Numbered from the stretch's first letter, positions 1 through 10,090 are shown. The stretch: DNA of 17,030 bases from an uncultured Eubacteriales bacterium (GCA_902803185.1 CADCOV010000253.1:1-17030), one strand, 5' to 3'. Program-made: numbers and translations. The notes: generated by a model from the sequence alone, not told the origin.

Positions 1-1172
1 ATCTGGTTGCCGTAGGAACTGTAGCCAGCGGCGGCGGTGGTGACGATCTTGCGCTGCGGGAGCTTGCCCTCCAGGGTCTCCTTGACCGGCTTCAGCGGAT
101 CCGCCGCGCCGGTGACGCGCATGGCCGAATAGACGTAGCTCCGGCCGGACAGCGGGTCGCGGATGGCGCCGCCGATGCAGGTCGCCGCGCCGCCGAACGG
201 CTCGATCTCCGTCGGATGGTTGTGGGTCTCGTTCTTGAAAAGGAGCAGCCAAGGCTGGGTCTCCCCGTCCACCTCCACGTCGATCTTGACGGTGCAGGCG
301 TTGATCTCCTCGGACTCGTCCAGCTTGTCCATGAGGCCCTTGCTCTTAAGATACTTTGCGGCCAGGGTGCCGATGTCCATCAGGGTGATCGGCTTGGTCC
401 TGCCCAGCTCTTCCCTCGTCTTCAGGTAGTCCTGATAGACCGCCTCCGCCTCCGGATCCTCGAACTTCACGGAGTCGATGGTGGTGTTGAAGGTGGTGTG
501 GCGGCAGTGATCCGACCAGTAGGTGTCGATGACCTTGATCTCGGTGATCGTCGGATCTCTGTGGAGGCTGCGGAAATAGTCCCGGCACATCTTGAGGTCC
601 GCCAGGTCCATGGCGAGGCCGTTGTCCGCCAGGAACTGCTCCAGAGCCGCCTCGTCCATCTCGTCGAAGCCGGTCAGGGTCGCGACCTCCGTCGGGATCT
701 CGTACTCCGTCTTCAGGGTCTCAAATGTCCCCAGGGAAGCCTCTCTCGCCTCCACCGGGTTGATGACGTAGGCCTTGATCTCCTCCAGGTCCTTCTCGCT
801 GAGCTGGCCGCGGATCACGTAGACCTTGGCGCTGCGGACCTCCGGCCGGTTGCCCTTGCTGATCAGCTGGATGCACTCCGCCGCGGAGGCCGCTCTCTGG
901 TCGAACTGCCCCGGCAGGAACTCGACCGCGAAGATATAGTCCTCCTCGTGGGCGACGACCTGGGCGAAGGTGCGGTCGACCTGCGGCTCCGAGAAGACCG
1001 TGTTCACGGCCTGGTCGAACAAAGCTTCGTCGATGCCCTCCACGTCATACCGGTTGATGACGCGGACGGAACGAATGCCTTTGATCTGCAGGAATTCCTT
1101 GAGTTCCGCGCAGAGGTTCCTCGCCTCGTGGTCGAAACCCATCTTCTTCTCAACGTATATTCTGTGTACCAT
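1..1172 (-). CDS. purL: Phosphoribosylformylglycinamidine synthase (FGAM synthase), long form, N-terminal 390 codons
   Basis: The gene runs off the left window edge, so only the N-terminus is present. I translated the minus strand directly. It starts MVHRIYVEKKMGFDHEA and reaches PQRKIVTTAAAGYSSYGNQ at the edge. The N-terminal PurS-like region is followed by the family signature SDHCRHTTF and by HNHPTEIEPFGGAATCIGG, the ATP/substrate region of the first AIR-synthase-like half. The enzyme converts FGAR plus glutamine and ATP to FGAM in the cytosol. The signature and N-terminus fit the single-chain form of about 1,250 residues common in Clostridia, in which the glutaminase is fused at the C-terminus; that end is outside the window. 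The start is an ATG five bases after the purD stop, and a GGAGGA ribosome binding site lies inside the last purD codons, so translation is probably coupled. It is the last visible gene of the purine operon. Confidence 0.95.
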   Translation of the reverse strand, partial: MVHRIYVEKKMGFDHEARNLCAELKEFLQIKGIRSVRVINRYDVEGIDEALFDQAVNTVFSEPQVDRTFAQVVAHEEDYIFAVEFLPGQFDQRAASAAECIQLISKGNRPEVRSAKVYVIRGQLSEKDLEEIKAYVINPVEAREASLGTFETLKTEYEIPTEVATLTGFDEMDEAALEQFLADNGLAMDLADLKMCRDYFRSLHRDPTITEIKVIDTYWSDHCRHTTFNTTIDSVKFEDPEAEAVYQDYLKTREELGRTKPITLMDIGTLAAKYLKSKGLMDKLDESEEINACTVKIDVEVDGETQPWLLLFKNETHNHPTEIEPFGGAATCIGGAIRDPLSGRSYVYSAMRVTGAADPLKPVKETLEGKLPQRKIVTTAAAGYSSYGNQ

Positions 1173-1177
1173 CTGCT

Positions 1178-2446
1178 CTAGTCCTCCAGTGCCTTCAGCG
1201 CGCGCTGACCGATGTCAGAGCGGCAGTAAGCGTTATCAAAATGGATCCGGGAAGCGCTGGCGTAGGCCTTGTCGATCGCTTCCTTCAGCGTCGCGGCGCG
1301 CTCTGTCACGCCCAGGACGCGGCCGCCGTTGGTGTAGAGGACGCCGTCCTCCCCCTTCTTGGCGCCGGCCACGTAGACGCCGGTCAGATCCTCCGGGATC
1401 TCCATCGGGAATCCCTTCTCGTAGCTCTTCGGATATCCCTTCGACGCCAGGATCACGCAGCAGGCGGCATCCTCGGAGAAGCGGACGTCGGCGTCCGCCA
1501 GGGTGCCCTCCGTGACGTGGAGCATGATGTCGAACAGGTCGCTCTCCAGGAGCGGCAGGACCACCTGGGTCTCCGGATCGCCGAAGCGGCAGTTGTATTC
1601 GATGACCTTCGGGCCGTCCTTGGTGATCATGAGGCCGAAGTACAGGCAGCCGGAGAAGGTCCTCCCCTCCCGGTTCATCGCGTGCATCGTCGGCAGGAAG
1701 ATCTCCTCCGCGCAGATCTCGGCGACCTCCGGGGTGTAGTACGGGTTCGGGGCGATGGTGCCCATGCCGCCGGTGTTGAGGCCCTGATCGCCGTCCAGCG
1801 CCCGCTTGTGGTCCATGGAGGAGATCATCGGGATCAAAGTCTCCCCGTCCGTGAAGGACAAAACGGAGACCTCAGGCCCCTCCAGGAACTCCTCGATGAC
1901 GACGACGCTGCCGCTCTCGCCGAAGACCTTGTCCTCCATCATGGAGCGGACCGCTTCCTTGGCTTCCTCCCTGGTCTGGGCGATGATGACGCCCTTCCCC
2001 AGGGCCAGGCCGTCCGCCTTCACCACCACCGGCACGTTCTGAGTGTCGATGTAGGCGAAGGCCTCTTCCATATCGGTGAAGGTCTCGTAGGCAGCCGTCG
2101 GGATGCCGTACTTCTTCATGAGCTCCTTGGAGAAGGCTTTGCTGCCCTCGATGATGGCCGCGTCCTTGTGCGGGCCGAAGGACGGGATCCCCGCCTCCTC
2201 CAGCAGGTCCACCAGTCCGAGGACCAGCGGATCGTCCGGCGCCACGACGGCGTAATCGATGTCATTCTCCTTCGCGAAAGCGACGATCTTGTCCAGCTCC
2301 TTGGCGCCGATCGGGACGCATTCCGCGTCGGCGGCGATGCCGCCGTTGCCCGGGAGCGCGTAGAGCTTGTCTATCTTCGGGTTGTCTTTGATCGCTTTGA
2401 TGATGGCGTGCTCGCGGCCGCCGCCACCGACTACCATGACTTTCAT
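1178..2446 (-). CDS. purD: Phosphoribosylamine-glycine ligase (GAR synthetase)
   Basis: This ATP-grasp enzyme joins glycine to phosphoribosylamine to give GAR, the second step of purine synthesis. The 422-residue protein has the normal family length. It opens with the N-domain glycine loop (VVGGGGREHAI). In the middle are KADGLALGKGV and EEFLEGPEVSVL, typical of the ATP-grasp fold. DHKRALDGDQGLNTGGMG follows, and near residues 285-300 is the metal/ATP site YNCRFGDPETQVVLPLL. An AGGAGG ribosome binding site lies 9 bases before the ATG. The gap to the upstream transformylase gene is 29 bases with no terminator, and purL begins 5 bases downstream, so it is an operon member. I see no broken motif. 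Confidence 0.97.
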   Translation of the reverse strand: MKVMVVGGGGREHAIIKAIKDNPKIDKLYALPGNGGIAADAECVPIGAKELDKIVAFAKENDIDYAVVAPDDPLVLGLVDLLEEAGIPSFGPHKDAAIIEGSKAFSKELMKKYGIPTAAYETFTDMEEAFAYIDTQNVPVVVKADGLALGKGVIIAQTREEAKEAVRSMMEDKVFGESGSVVVIEEFLEGPEVSVLSFTDGETLIPMISSMDHKRALDGDQGLNTGGMGTIAPNPYYTPEVAEICAEEIFLPTMHAMNREGRTFSGCLYFGLMITKDGPKVIEYNCRFGDPETQVVLPLLESDLFDIMLHVTEGTLADADVRFSEDAACCVILASKGYPKSYEKGFPMEIPEDLTGVYVAGAKKGEDGVLYTNGGRVLGVTERAATLKEAIDKAYASASRIHFDNAYCRSDIGQRALKALED

Positions 2447-2475
2447 CTAAATTGTCCTCCTGCTTGTCCGGCTGA

Positions 2476-3660
2476 TCAGTGATGGAAGAGTCTCATGCCC
2501 GTGAAGACCATGACCATATCGTACTTGTCGCAGGTCTCGATGACATTGTCGTCGCGGATGGAACCGCCCGGCTCAGCCACGTAGCTGACGCCGCTCTTGC
2601 GGGCTCTCTCGATGTTGTCGCCGAATGGGAAGAAGGCGTCGCTGCCGAGGGCCACGCCGGTGATCTGATCCAGGTAGGCTCTCTTCTCTTCCCTCGTGAA
2701 CTCTGTCGGCTGCTCGGTGAAGATCTTCTGCCATGCGCCGTCCTTCACCACGTCTTCCCACTCGTCGCTGAGGTAGACGTTGATGGCGTTGTCTCTGTCG
2801 GCGCGGCCCAGGTCGTCTCTGAACTTGAGGCCCAGGACCTTCGGGGACTGGCGCAGATGCCACTCGTCCGCCTTGCTGCCCGCAAGCCTGGTGCAGTGGA
2901 TGCGGGACTGCTGGCCTGCGCCGACGCCGATGGCCTGTCCCTGATAGGCGAAGGCCACGGAGTTGGACTGGGTGTACTTCAGTGTGATCAGAGCGACGGT
3001 CAGGTCTCTCTTCGCTTCCGGGGTCAGATCCTTGTTCGCGGTGACGATGTTGGCGAAGCAGCTGTCGTCCACCTTATAGTCGTTTCTCTTCTGTTCGAAG
3101 GTGATGCCGAAGACTTCCTTGGTCTCGATCGGGTCCGGCACGTAGTTCGGATCGATCTTGACGATGTTGTAGCCGCCCTTTCTCTTGCCCTTCAGGATCG
3201 TGAGGGCTTCCGGGGTGTAGTCCGGGGCGATGATGCCGTCGGAGACCTCCCTGGCCAGGATGCGCGCGGTCACCTCGTCACAGGTGTCGGACAGGGCGAC
3301 CCAGTCGCCGAAGGAGCACATGCGCTCGGTGCCTCTGGCTCTTGCGTAGGCGGTGGCGATCGGAGAATCGTCCAGACCTTCGATGTCGTCCACGAAGCAG
3401 GCCTTCTTCAGGTCATCGCTCATCGGGACGGCGAGGGCCGCAGAGGTCGGGCTGACGTGCTTGAAGGAGGTGGCTGCCGGAAGCCCGGTGGCCTCGGACA
3501 GCTCCTTCACCAGCTGCCAGCTGTTGAACGCGTCCAGAAAGTTGATGTAGCCAGGCCGGCCGTTCAGGATCTCGATCGGCAGATCGCTGCCGTCCTTCAT
3601 GTAGATCTTCGCCGGCTTCTGGTTCGGATTGCATCCGTACTTCAGTTCAAATTCCTTCAT
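2476..3660 (-). CDS. purH: AICAR transformylase, stand-alone (PurH C-terminal half only)
   Basis: The 394-residue protein matches only the AICAR formyltransferase part of PurH. Classical PurH is about 510 residues and begins with an IMP cyclohydrolase domain, which is missing here. Visible motifs are the start ELKYGCNPNQKPAK, the catalytic Lys-His pair in SFKHVSPTSAA, NSVAFAYQGQAIGVGAGQ, the Arg/His region after it (SRIHCTR), and SDAFFPFGDN near the C-terminus. It transfers a formyl group from 10-formyl-THF to AICAR, giving FAICAR in the cytosol. The ATG overlaps the stop of the preceding cyclohydrolase gene by four bases (ATGA), and a GGAGG site lies 6 bases before it. The adjacent gene encodes a PurO-type cyclohydrolase, which supplies the missing second activity. 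The symbol purH is used for the transformylase activity only. Confidence 0.93.
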   Translation of the reverse strand: MKEFELKYGCNPNQKPAKIYMKDGSDLPIEILNGRPGYINFLDAFNSWQLVKELSEATGLPAATSFKHVSPTSAALAVPMSDDLKKACFVDDIEGLDDSPIATAYARARGTERMCSFGDWVALSDTCDEVTARILAREVSDGIIAPDYTPEALTILKGKRKGGYNIVKIDPNYVPDPIETKEVFGITFEQKRNDYKVDDSCFANIVTANKDLTPEAKRDLTVALITLKYTQSNSVAFAYQGQAIGVGAGQQSRIHCTRLAGSKADEWHLRQSPKVLGLKFRDDLGRADRDNAINVYLSDEWEDVVKDGAWQKIFTEQPTEFTREEKRAYLDQITGVALGSDAFFPFGDNIERARKSGVSYVAEPGGSIRDDNVIETCDKYDMVMVFTGMRLFHH

Positions 3661-4385
3661 TCTGCACCTCCGTTTTTGTTGATCATACGCTCCTCGTACG
3701 CGCCGGTTTCCTTGTCGATGTACCGCACGTACAGGGAGATCTTATTCTGTTCGTTCAGGCTCTCCCAGATCTCCTGGGTGAACATATCGATGTTGGACGG
3801 GATCTCCACCCTCTCCGGCTCGCCGCAGAAGGTCGGGATCGGGTTCCCGTCGGTGATGTAGGTGTGGATGAAATGACCCACGCCCGGGATCGGGCTGTAA
3901 TCGTAATAGTAGCGGTTGCAGGCGGTGCCCTCGGCGTCCGCGCTCTTCAGGATGCTGAGCTTATAGGTGAAGCTGTCCTCGTTGAAGTCGATGATGCCGC
4001 TGATCCTCGGGGTCCAGTTCGGGCCGTCCGGCTCGAATTCCCTGGTGGCCAGGGCGCTCTCGAAGCTGCCGCCGGACGCGAGGCGCTCGGCGATGGTGTC
4101 GGTCTGGTCGCCGTTGGTGACGATCAAAGCGTTCTCCGCCTGGCGGACCGGATAGTAGATGATCAGGGACGGGTCGGTGAGCTTGCTCTCGTCGTAGGCT
4201 TTGATCATCACGTCGTTGCCCTGCTTCAGGAAGACGCGGTTGCGGCTGTTCTCGGAACGGCCCATGATGAAGTAGGCGGTGACGGCCTGGGTGCCGTCCG
4301 GGGATTCGCCGATGACGATGCCCCTGCCCACGTACGGATTGCCGGTCACGCGCTCGGCAAAGGATTTGGTTTCGTAAACGTTCAT
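3657..4385 (-). CDS. purO: IMP cyclohydrolase, PurO type
   Basis: The 242-residue protein resembles the IMP_cyclohyd (PurO) family and not the cyclohydrolase half of PurH. Family-like stretches include the N-terminal GNPYVGRGIVIG, AYFIMGRSENSRNRVF (a conserved serine/asparagine/arginine block), SLIIYYPVR, GPNWTPRISGI and PGVGHFIHTY. The reaction closes the ring of FAICAR to make IMP, the last step of de novo purine synthesis. Location supports this: it sits between purN and a PurH that lacks its own cyclohydrolase domain, with ATGA overlaps on both sides, so the three are likely co-translated. A GGGAG ribosome binding site lies 7 bases before the ATG. The family was first known from archaea and also occurs in Clostridia. 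The assignment rests on recognised motifs and on context; no alignment was run. Confidence 0.88.
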   Translation of the reverse strand: MNVYETKSFAERVTGNPYVGRGIVIGESPDGTQAVTAYFIMGRSENSRNRVFLKQGNDVMIKAYDESKLTDPSLIIYYPVRQAENALIVTNGDQTDTIAERLASGGSFESALATREFEPDGPNWTPRISGIIDFNEDSFTYKLSILKSADAEGTACNRYYYDYSPIPGVGHFIHTYITDGNPIPTFCGEPERVEIPSNIDMFTQEIWESLNEQNKISLYVRYIDKETGAYEERMINKNGGAE

Positions 4386-4978
4386 GCTTCTTCTCCCTTC
4401 ACGATCTCAGCAGACACCTTCTCGACGGCGGCAGGCAGGATGATCCATTCCGCCTGCTCCATGACCCGGCGCTGCAGCACTTCCGGAGTGTCCCCCTCCT
4501 CTATATCCACGGCCTTCTGGGCGATGATCCTGCCCCCGTCCGGGATCTCGTTGACGAAATGCACCGTCGCCCCCGTGACCTTCACGCCGTAGGCCAGGGC
4601 CTTCTCGTGGACGTGGAGTCCGTAGCAGCCCTTGCCGCAGAAGGACGGGATCAAAGCCGGGTGCACGTTGATGATCCGATCCGGGAACTGAGTGACGAAG
4701 TCCCGGCTCAGGATCTTGAGGAACCCGGCGAGGACGATGAGGTCGATGTCCTCCGCCCGGAGCTTGTCGGCAAGATCATCTTCCCCCTTGAAGATGTAAG
4801 TCGGCACGCCGTGGTTCTGCGCTCTGGTGATGGCGTAGGCGTTCGGGTTGCTCGTGGCGACCAGCACGACTTCTCCGCTGTGGATGATGCCGCTGTCCTG
4901 GGCGTCCAGGATGGCCTGCAGGTTGGTGCCGCCGCCGGATACCAGGACCGCTACCCTCGCCTTTCTCTCTACTGGCAT
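4382..4978 (-). CDS. purN: Phosphoribosylglycinamide formyltransferase (GAR transformylase)
   Basis: PurN transfers formyl from 10-formyl-THF to GAR, the third purine step. The protein shows the phosphate-binding start VAVLVSGGGTNLQAIL, the catalytic Asn-x-His in IINVHPALIPSF, the HFVNEIPDGGRII region carrying the catalytic aspartate, and QRRVMEQAEWIILPAAV near the end. At 198 residues it has family length. The open frame extends upstream to a GTG at 5008, but that codon has no ribosome binding site and would add ten residues not typical of the family. The ATG at 4978 has AAGG 9 bases upstream and lies just before the conserved Rossmann strand, so I chose it. The start overlaps the purM stop by ten bases, and the stop overlaps the purO start by four, showing tight coupling. 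Confidence 0.95.
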   Translation of the reverse strand: MPVERKARVAVLVSGGGTNLQAILDAQDSGIIHSGEVVLVATSNPNAYAITRAQNHGVPTYIFKGEDDLADKLRAEDIDLIVLAGFLKILSRDFVTQFPDRIINVHPALIPSFCGKGCYGLHVHEKALAYGVKVTGATVHFVNEIPDGGRIIAQKAVDIEEGDTPEVLQRRVMEQAEWIILPAAVEKVSAEIVKGEEA

Positions 4979-6012
4979 ATGATCACACCTTCCTCGGATT
5001 CGACGCACTCGCCCAGCACGTAGGCTTCCTCGCCGTGGTCGCGGAGGACACCGATGGTCTGGTCCACATCCTCCGGCGAGACGATGACGGTCATGCCCAC
5101 ACCCATGTTATAGGTGTTGAACATGTCGTGTTCGGAGATGCCGCCCTCCTTCTGGAGGACGTCGAAGATCGGCAGGACCCGGACGTCCGCTCTGTTGATC
5201 TTCGCGCTGATGCCCTTCGGCAGGGCTCTCGGGATGTTCTCGTAGAAGCCGCCTCCGGTGATATGGGCGACGGCCTTGACGTTCACTCTCTTGAAGAGGG
5301 CCATCATCGGCTTGACGTAGATGCGGGTCGGCGTCAGCAGGGTCTCGCCCAGGCTCTTGCCGCCCAGGTCCTCTCTTGGGGTCGTGAGATCCGCATTCTC
5401 CACGTCGAAGACCTTGCGGACCAGGGAGAAGCCGTTGGAGTGGATGCCCGTGGAAGGCAGGGCGATGATCTTATCGCCGGCCCTGACCTTGGACTTGTCC
5501 AGGATCTTGCTCTTGTCCACGACGCCGACGGAGAAGCCCGCCAGGTCGTATTCGTCCTCCGGCATGAGGCCCGGGTGCTCCACGGTCTCGCCGCCGATCA
5601 AAGCGGATTCCGCCTGCAGGCAGCCCTCCGCCACGCCCTTGACGATCATCGCGATCTTCTCCGGCACGTTCCTGCCGCAGGCGATGTAGTCCAGGAAGAA
5701 CAGCGGCTTCGCGCCGACGCAGAGGATGTCGTTGACGCACATGGCCACGCAGTCGATGCCGACGGTATCGTGCTTGTCCATGAGGAAGGCCAGCTTGATC
5801 TTGGTGCCGACGCCGTCGGTGCCGCTGACCAGGACCGGGTGCTCGATCCCGGACAGATCCAGGTCGAACAGGCCGCCGAAGCCGCCGATGGTCTCGGTGC
5901 CGCCGAAGACCATGGTCTTGGCCACGTATTCCTTCATGAGCTCGACAGAACGGTATCCGGCGGTGATGTCCACGCCGGCTTCTTTATAACTTTCGCTGAA
6001 ACTCTTTGCCAT
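4969..6012 (-). CDS. purM: Phosphoribosylformylglycinamidine cyclo-ligase (AIR synthetase)
   Basis: PurM closes the imidazole ring of FGAM to give AIR using ATP. The 347-residue protein has the usual length. Motifs in order are ESYKEAGVDITAGY, GGFGGLFDL, the ATP/metal loop SGTDGVGTKIKLAF, CVNDILCVGAKPLFFLDY, LIGGETVEHPG, STGIHSNGFSLVRKVF and HITGGGFYENIPRALP. The frame can be extended to a GTG at 6030 that touches the purE stop, but GGGAGG lies 5 bases before the ATG at 6012, inside that extension. The ATG start also gives the normal N-terminus (MAKSFSESYKEAG). The 17-base gap to purE and the overlap with purN place it in the operon. All expected motifs are present. Confidence 0.96.
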   Translation of the reverse strand: MAKSFSESYKEAGVDITAGYRSVELMKEYVAKTMVFGGTETIGGFGGLFDLDLSGIEHPVLVSGTDGVGTKIKLAFLMDKHDTVGIDCVAMCVNDILCVGAKPLFFLDYIACGRNVPEKIAMIVKGVAEGCLQAESALIGGETVEHPGLMPEDEYDLAGFSVGVVDKSKILDKSKVRAGDKIIALPSTGIHSNGFSLVRKVFDVENADLTTPREDLGGKSLGETLLTPTRIYVKPMMALFKRVNVKAVAHITGGGFYENIPRALPKGISAKINRADVRVLPIFDVLQKEGGISEHDMFNTYNMGVGMTVIVSPEDVDQTIGVLRDHGEEAYVLGECVESEEGVIICQ

Positions 6013-6029
6013 GATTTCCTCCCGGGTCA

Positions 6030-6524
6030 CTAAGCGTTAAACTTCTCTTCGATGGCGGCGTTTTTAGCCAAGACCTTGGCGGCCGCCTCCGCCCTCTGGG
6101 CGTCCAGCTTCTCAGCCAATCCCTTATCCTCTACGGCCAGGATCTGCAGGGCCAGCAGCGCGGCGTTCTGGGCGCCGTCGATGGCGACCGTGGCGACCGG
6201 GATCCCGCCCGGCATCTGCACGGTGGACAAAAGCGCGTCCAGGCCGTCCAGGGTGGATGACTTGATCGGGATGCCGATCACAGGCAGCGTGGTGGACGCG
6301 GCGATGGCGCCGGCCAGATGGGCCGCCTTGCCCGCTGCGGCGATGATGGCGCCAAACCCTTTCTCTCTGGCGCTCACGGTGAACTCCTTCACCTCTGCCG
6401 GCGTCCGATGGGCCGACCAGACATGCACTTCAAAAGGAACAGCGAACTCCTGCAGTGTGGTGATGGCCTTTTCCACTACCGGAAGATCGCTGTCGGATCC
6501 CATGATGATGGCGATTTTTTTCAT
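6030..6524 (-). CDS. purE: N5-carboxyaminoimidazole ribonucleotide mutase, class I PurE
   Basis: The 164-residue protein is a class I PurE by length and motifs: [11 protein letters not shown] (residues 6-16), VWSAHRTP with the conserved Ser37, His39 and Arg40, [11 protein letters not shown], and the substrate loop [22 protein letters not shown]. It forms CAIR from N5-CAIR, or directly from AIR and CO2 in the class II subtype, whose distinct motif is not seen here. Class I enzymes normally need PurK to make N5-CAIR, and no purK is in this window. An AGGAG site lies 7 bases before the ATG. It is the first gene of the purine operon, preceded by a 120-base region with promoter candidates and a perfect palindrome. 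Confidence 0.95.
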   Translation of the reverse strand: MKKIAIIMGSDSDLPVVEKAITTLQEFAVPFEVHVWSAHRTPAEVKEFTVSAREKGFGAIIAAAGKAAHLAGAIAASTTLPVIGIPIKSSTLDGLDALLSTVQMPGGIPVATVAIDGAQNAALLALQILAVEDKGLAEKLDAQRAEAAAKVLAKNAAIEEKFNA

Positions 6525-6556
6525 GTGTGTTCTCCTGTCAAATCGTTGAGCTGGGC

Positions 6557-6605
6557 GTAGATTTTATCTACCCTATAATGTATCACAAGCGGCGGGTCTC
6601 TTCAA
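6557..6605 (-). promoter_or_regulatory. Promoter candidates and palindrome upstream of the purine operon
   Basis: Two sigma-A-like promoters can be read toward purE. One is TTGAAG (6600-6605), 17 bases, then TACATT (6577-6582) with an extended TGA before it. The other is TTGTGA (6583-6588), 16 bases, then TAAAAT (6561-6566). A perfect inverted repeat, GTAGAT-3 nt-ATCTAC, occupies 6557-6571 and would overlap the start point of the first promoter or the -10 of the second. That position suits a repressor operator, which is an inference. I see no purine riboswitch core in this leader. Confidence 0.5.
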
Positions 6606-6629
6606 TGAAAGATGAAGGTTCTCGCCGCT
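6588..6629 (-). other. Two-tier hairpin after ruvX
   Basis: A 7-bp outer stem (AGCGGCG/CGCCGCT, 6588-6594 with 6623-6629) and a 5-bp inner stem (CTTCA/TGAAG, 6600-6604 with 6613-6617) are separated by a symmetric 5x5 internal loop. It starts 15 bases after the ruvX stop. No U-tract follows the outer stem, so it is at best a weak terminator; an RNA-processing or stabilising role is possible. It overlaps the -35 of one purE promoter candidate. Confidence 0.4.
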
Positions 6630-6644
6630 GTTTTCACATAAAAA

Positions 6645-7118
6645 TCACGCGTTATCTTCCTCTGTCTGCGCGGCCGCCGCGGCCAGGTTCGCCTGCCGGT
6701 CCAGCCAGCTCTGCAGGATGATCTGGGCGGCCTGCCGGTCCACCGTTTTCTTGCGGTCCTCCCGGCGCACGCCGGCGGCGATCAGCACGTCCTCCGCCAT
6801 GACCGTGGTGAACCGCTCGTCCTGCCAGTCCACCCTGACGTCCGCCAGGGAATTGCTCCGGAGCTTGTTCTCCAGACGCTCCCTGAACTCCCTCACCTTC
6901 TCGGTCTGCACGCTGTCCGAACCGTTCAGATTCAGCGGCAGGCCGATGACGACGGTGTCGCAGTCCTGCTCCCGGATCAGGTCCACCACCTTCGTGGTGT
7001 CCTTCTTGATCCCGACCCGCTCGATGGTCATGAGTCCCTGGGCGGTGATCCCGAGGGGATCGCTGACGGCGACGCCGATGGTCTTGTCCCCCACGTCGAG
7101 GGCCATCTTTCTCTTCAA
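6645..7118 (-). CDS. ruvX: Putative pre-16S rRNA nuclease / Holliday junction resolvase-like protein (YqgF/RuvX)
   Basis: The 157-residue protein has the RNase H-like YqgF signature: MALDVGDKTIGVAVSD at the start with catalytic Asp8, VIGLPLNLNGSD, then WQDERFTTVMAE, and VDRQAAQIILQSWLD at the end. Family members act in 16S rRNA 5' processing and were earlier proposed as Holliday junction resolvases. The start is a TTG at 7118 with AAGGAG exactly 8 bases upstream; the next in-frame ATG at 7106 would be 20 bases from that site. The C-terminus is alanine-rich then acidic (AAAAAQTEEDNA), a non-conserved tail. A strong terminator lies just upstream, so expression probably depends on read-through. 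It follows alaS and ireB as in many Firmicutes; the DUF1292 gene (yrzB) often found next is absent, and purE follows. Confidence 0.92.
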   Translation of the reverse strand: MKRKMALDVGDKTIGVAVSDPLGITAQGLMTIERVGIKKDTTKVVDLIREQDCDTVVIGLPLNLNGSDSVQTEKVREFRERLENKLRSNSLADVRVDWQDERFTTVMAEDVLIAAGVRREDRKKTVDRQAAQIILQSWLDRQANLAAAAAQTEEDNA

Positions 7119-7126
7119 ATCCGTTT

Positions 7127-7132
7127 CTCCTT
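7127..7132 (-). promoter_or_regulatory. Ribosome binding site that fixes the ruvX TTG start
   Basis: AAGGAG lies 8 bases from the TTG at 7118. It begins only three bases after the T-run of the upstream terminator. Confidence 0.8.
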
Positions 7133-7135
7133 GAC

Positions 7136-7171
7136 AAAAAAAGGCGCGGCGGGGTTGTGATACCCCGCCGC
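7136..7171 (-). terminator. Intrinsic terminator after ireB
   Basis: A 10-bp GC-rich stem (GCGGCGGGGT paired with ACCCCGCCGC, 7146-7155 with 7162-7171) with a 6-base loop is followed by GCC and seven T residues on the minus strand. It begins 10 bases after the ireB stop and ends three bases before the ruvX ribosome binding site. Confidence 0.9.
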
Positions 7172-7181
7172 CGTATGCAGC

Positions 7182-7427
7182 TTACTTATGCAGATACTCC
7201 TTGAGGATCTCCTCGACGAGATCATCCCTGTCAATGCGGCTGATCATCAGACGGGCATTGGCGTGGCTCGTGATGTAGGACGGGTCGCCGGAGAGGATGT
7301 ACCCCACCATCTGGTCGATCCCATTGTAGCCTCTCTCCTCGAGCGCGTTATACACGATCTCCAGGACTTCGCGAGTTGTTTTTTCCTGCGCTTTCATGCT
7401 GTCAAACATGATCGTCTTCTTCTCCAT
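7182..7427 (-). CDS. ireB: IreB family regulatory phosphoprotein (UPF0297)
   Basis: The 81-residue protein is full-length for the family. It contains the conserved core KTTREVLEIVYNALEERGYN, QMVGYILSGDPSYITSHANAR and RDDLVEEILKEYL. In Enterococcus faecalis IreB is a substrate of the Ser/Thr kinase IreK and a negative regulator of cephalosporin resistance; its phosphorylated threonines lie near the N-terminus. Here Thr5 in KKTIMFDS probably matches one of them, which is inference. No kinase gene is in the window. An AAGGAGG site lies 7 bases before the ATG. The gene starts 33 bases after alaS, the usual Firmicute neighbour, and a terminator follows. A promoter candidate at the end of alaS could give it separate expression. 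Confidence 0.95.
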   Translation of the reverse strand: MEKKTIMFDSMKAQEKTTREVLEIVYNALEERGYNGIDQMVGYILSGDPSYITSHANARLMISRIDRDDLVEEILKEYLHK

Positions 7428-7460
7428 GGTTCGACCTCCTTACTTGATGGATTTATTATA

Positions 7461-10076
<2,616 letters not shown>

Positions 10077-10084
10077 AGGTGTGT

Positions 10085-10090
10085 CCTCCT
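10085..10090 (-). promoter_or_regulatory. Ribosome binding site that fixes the alaS TTG start
   Basis: A perfect AGGAGG lies 8 bases from the TTG at 10076. No ATG or GTG is correctly placed for it. Confidence 0.85.

Noticed and set aside
4979..5008. GTG start at 5008 for purN
   Set aside because: No ribosome binding site lies upstream and the extra ten residues lie within purM; the ATG at 4978 fits the family N-terminus.
6013..6030. GTG start at 6030 for purM
   Set aside because: The GGGAGG ribosome binding site lies inside this extension and serves the ATG at 6012.
6525..6644. Purine riboswitch before purE
   Set aside because: The conserved purine-aptamer junction sequences are not present; only short hairpins are seen.
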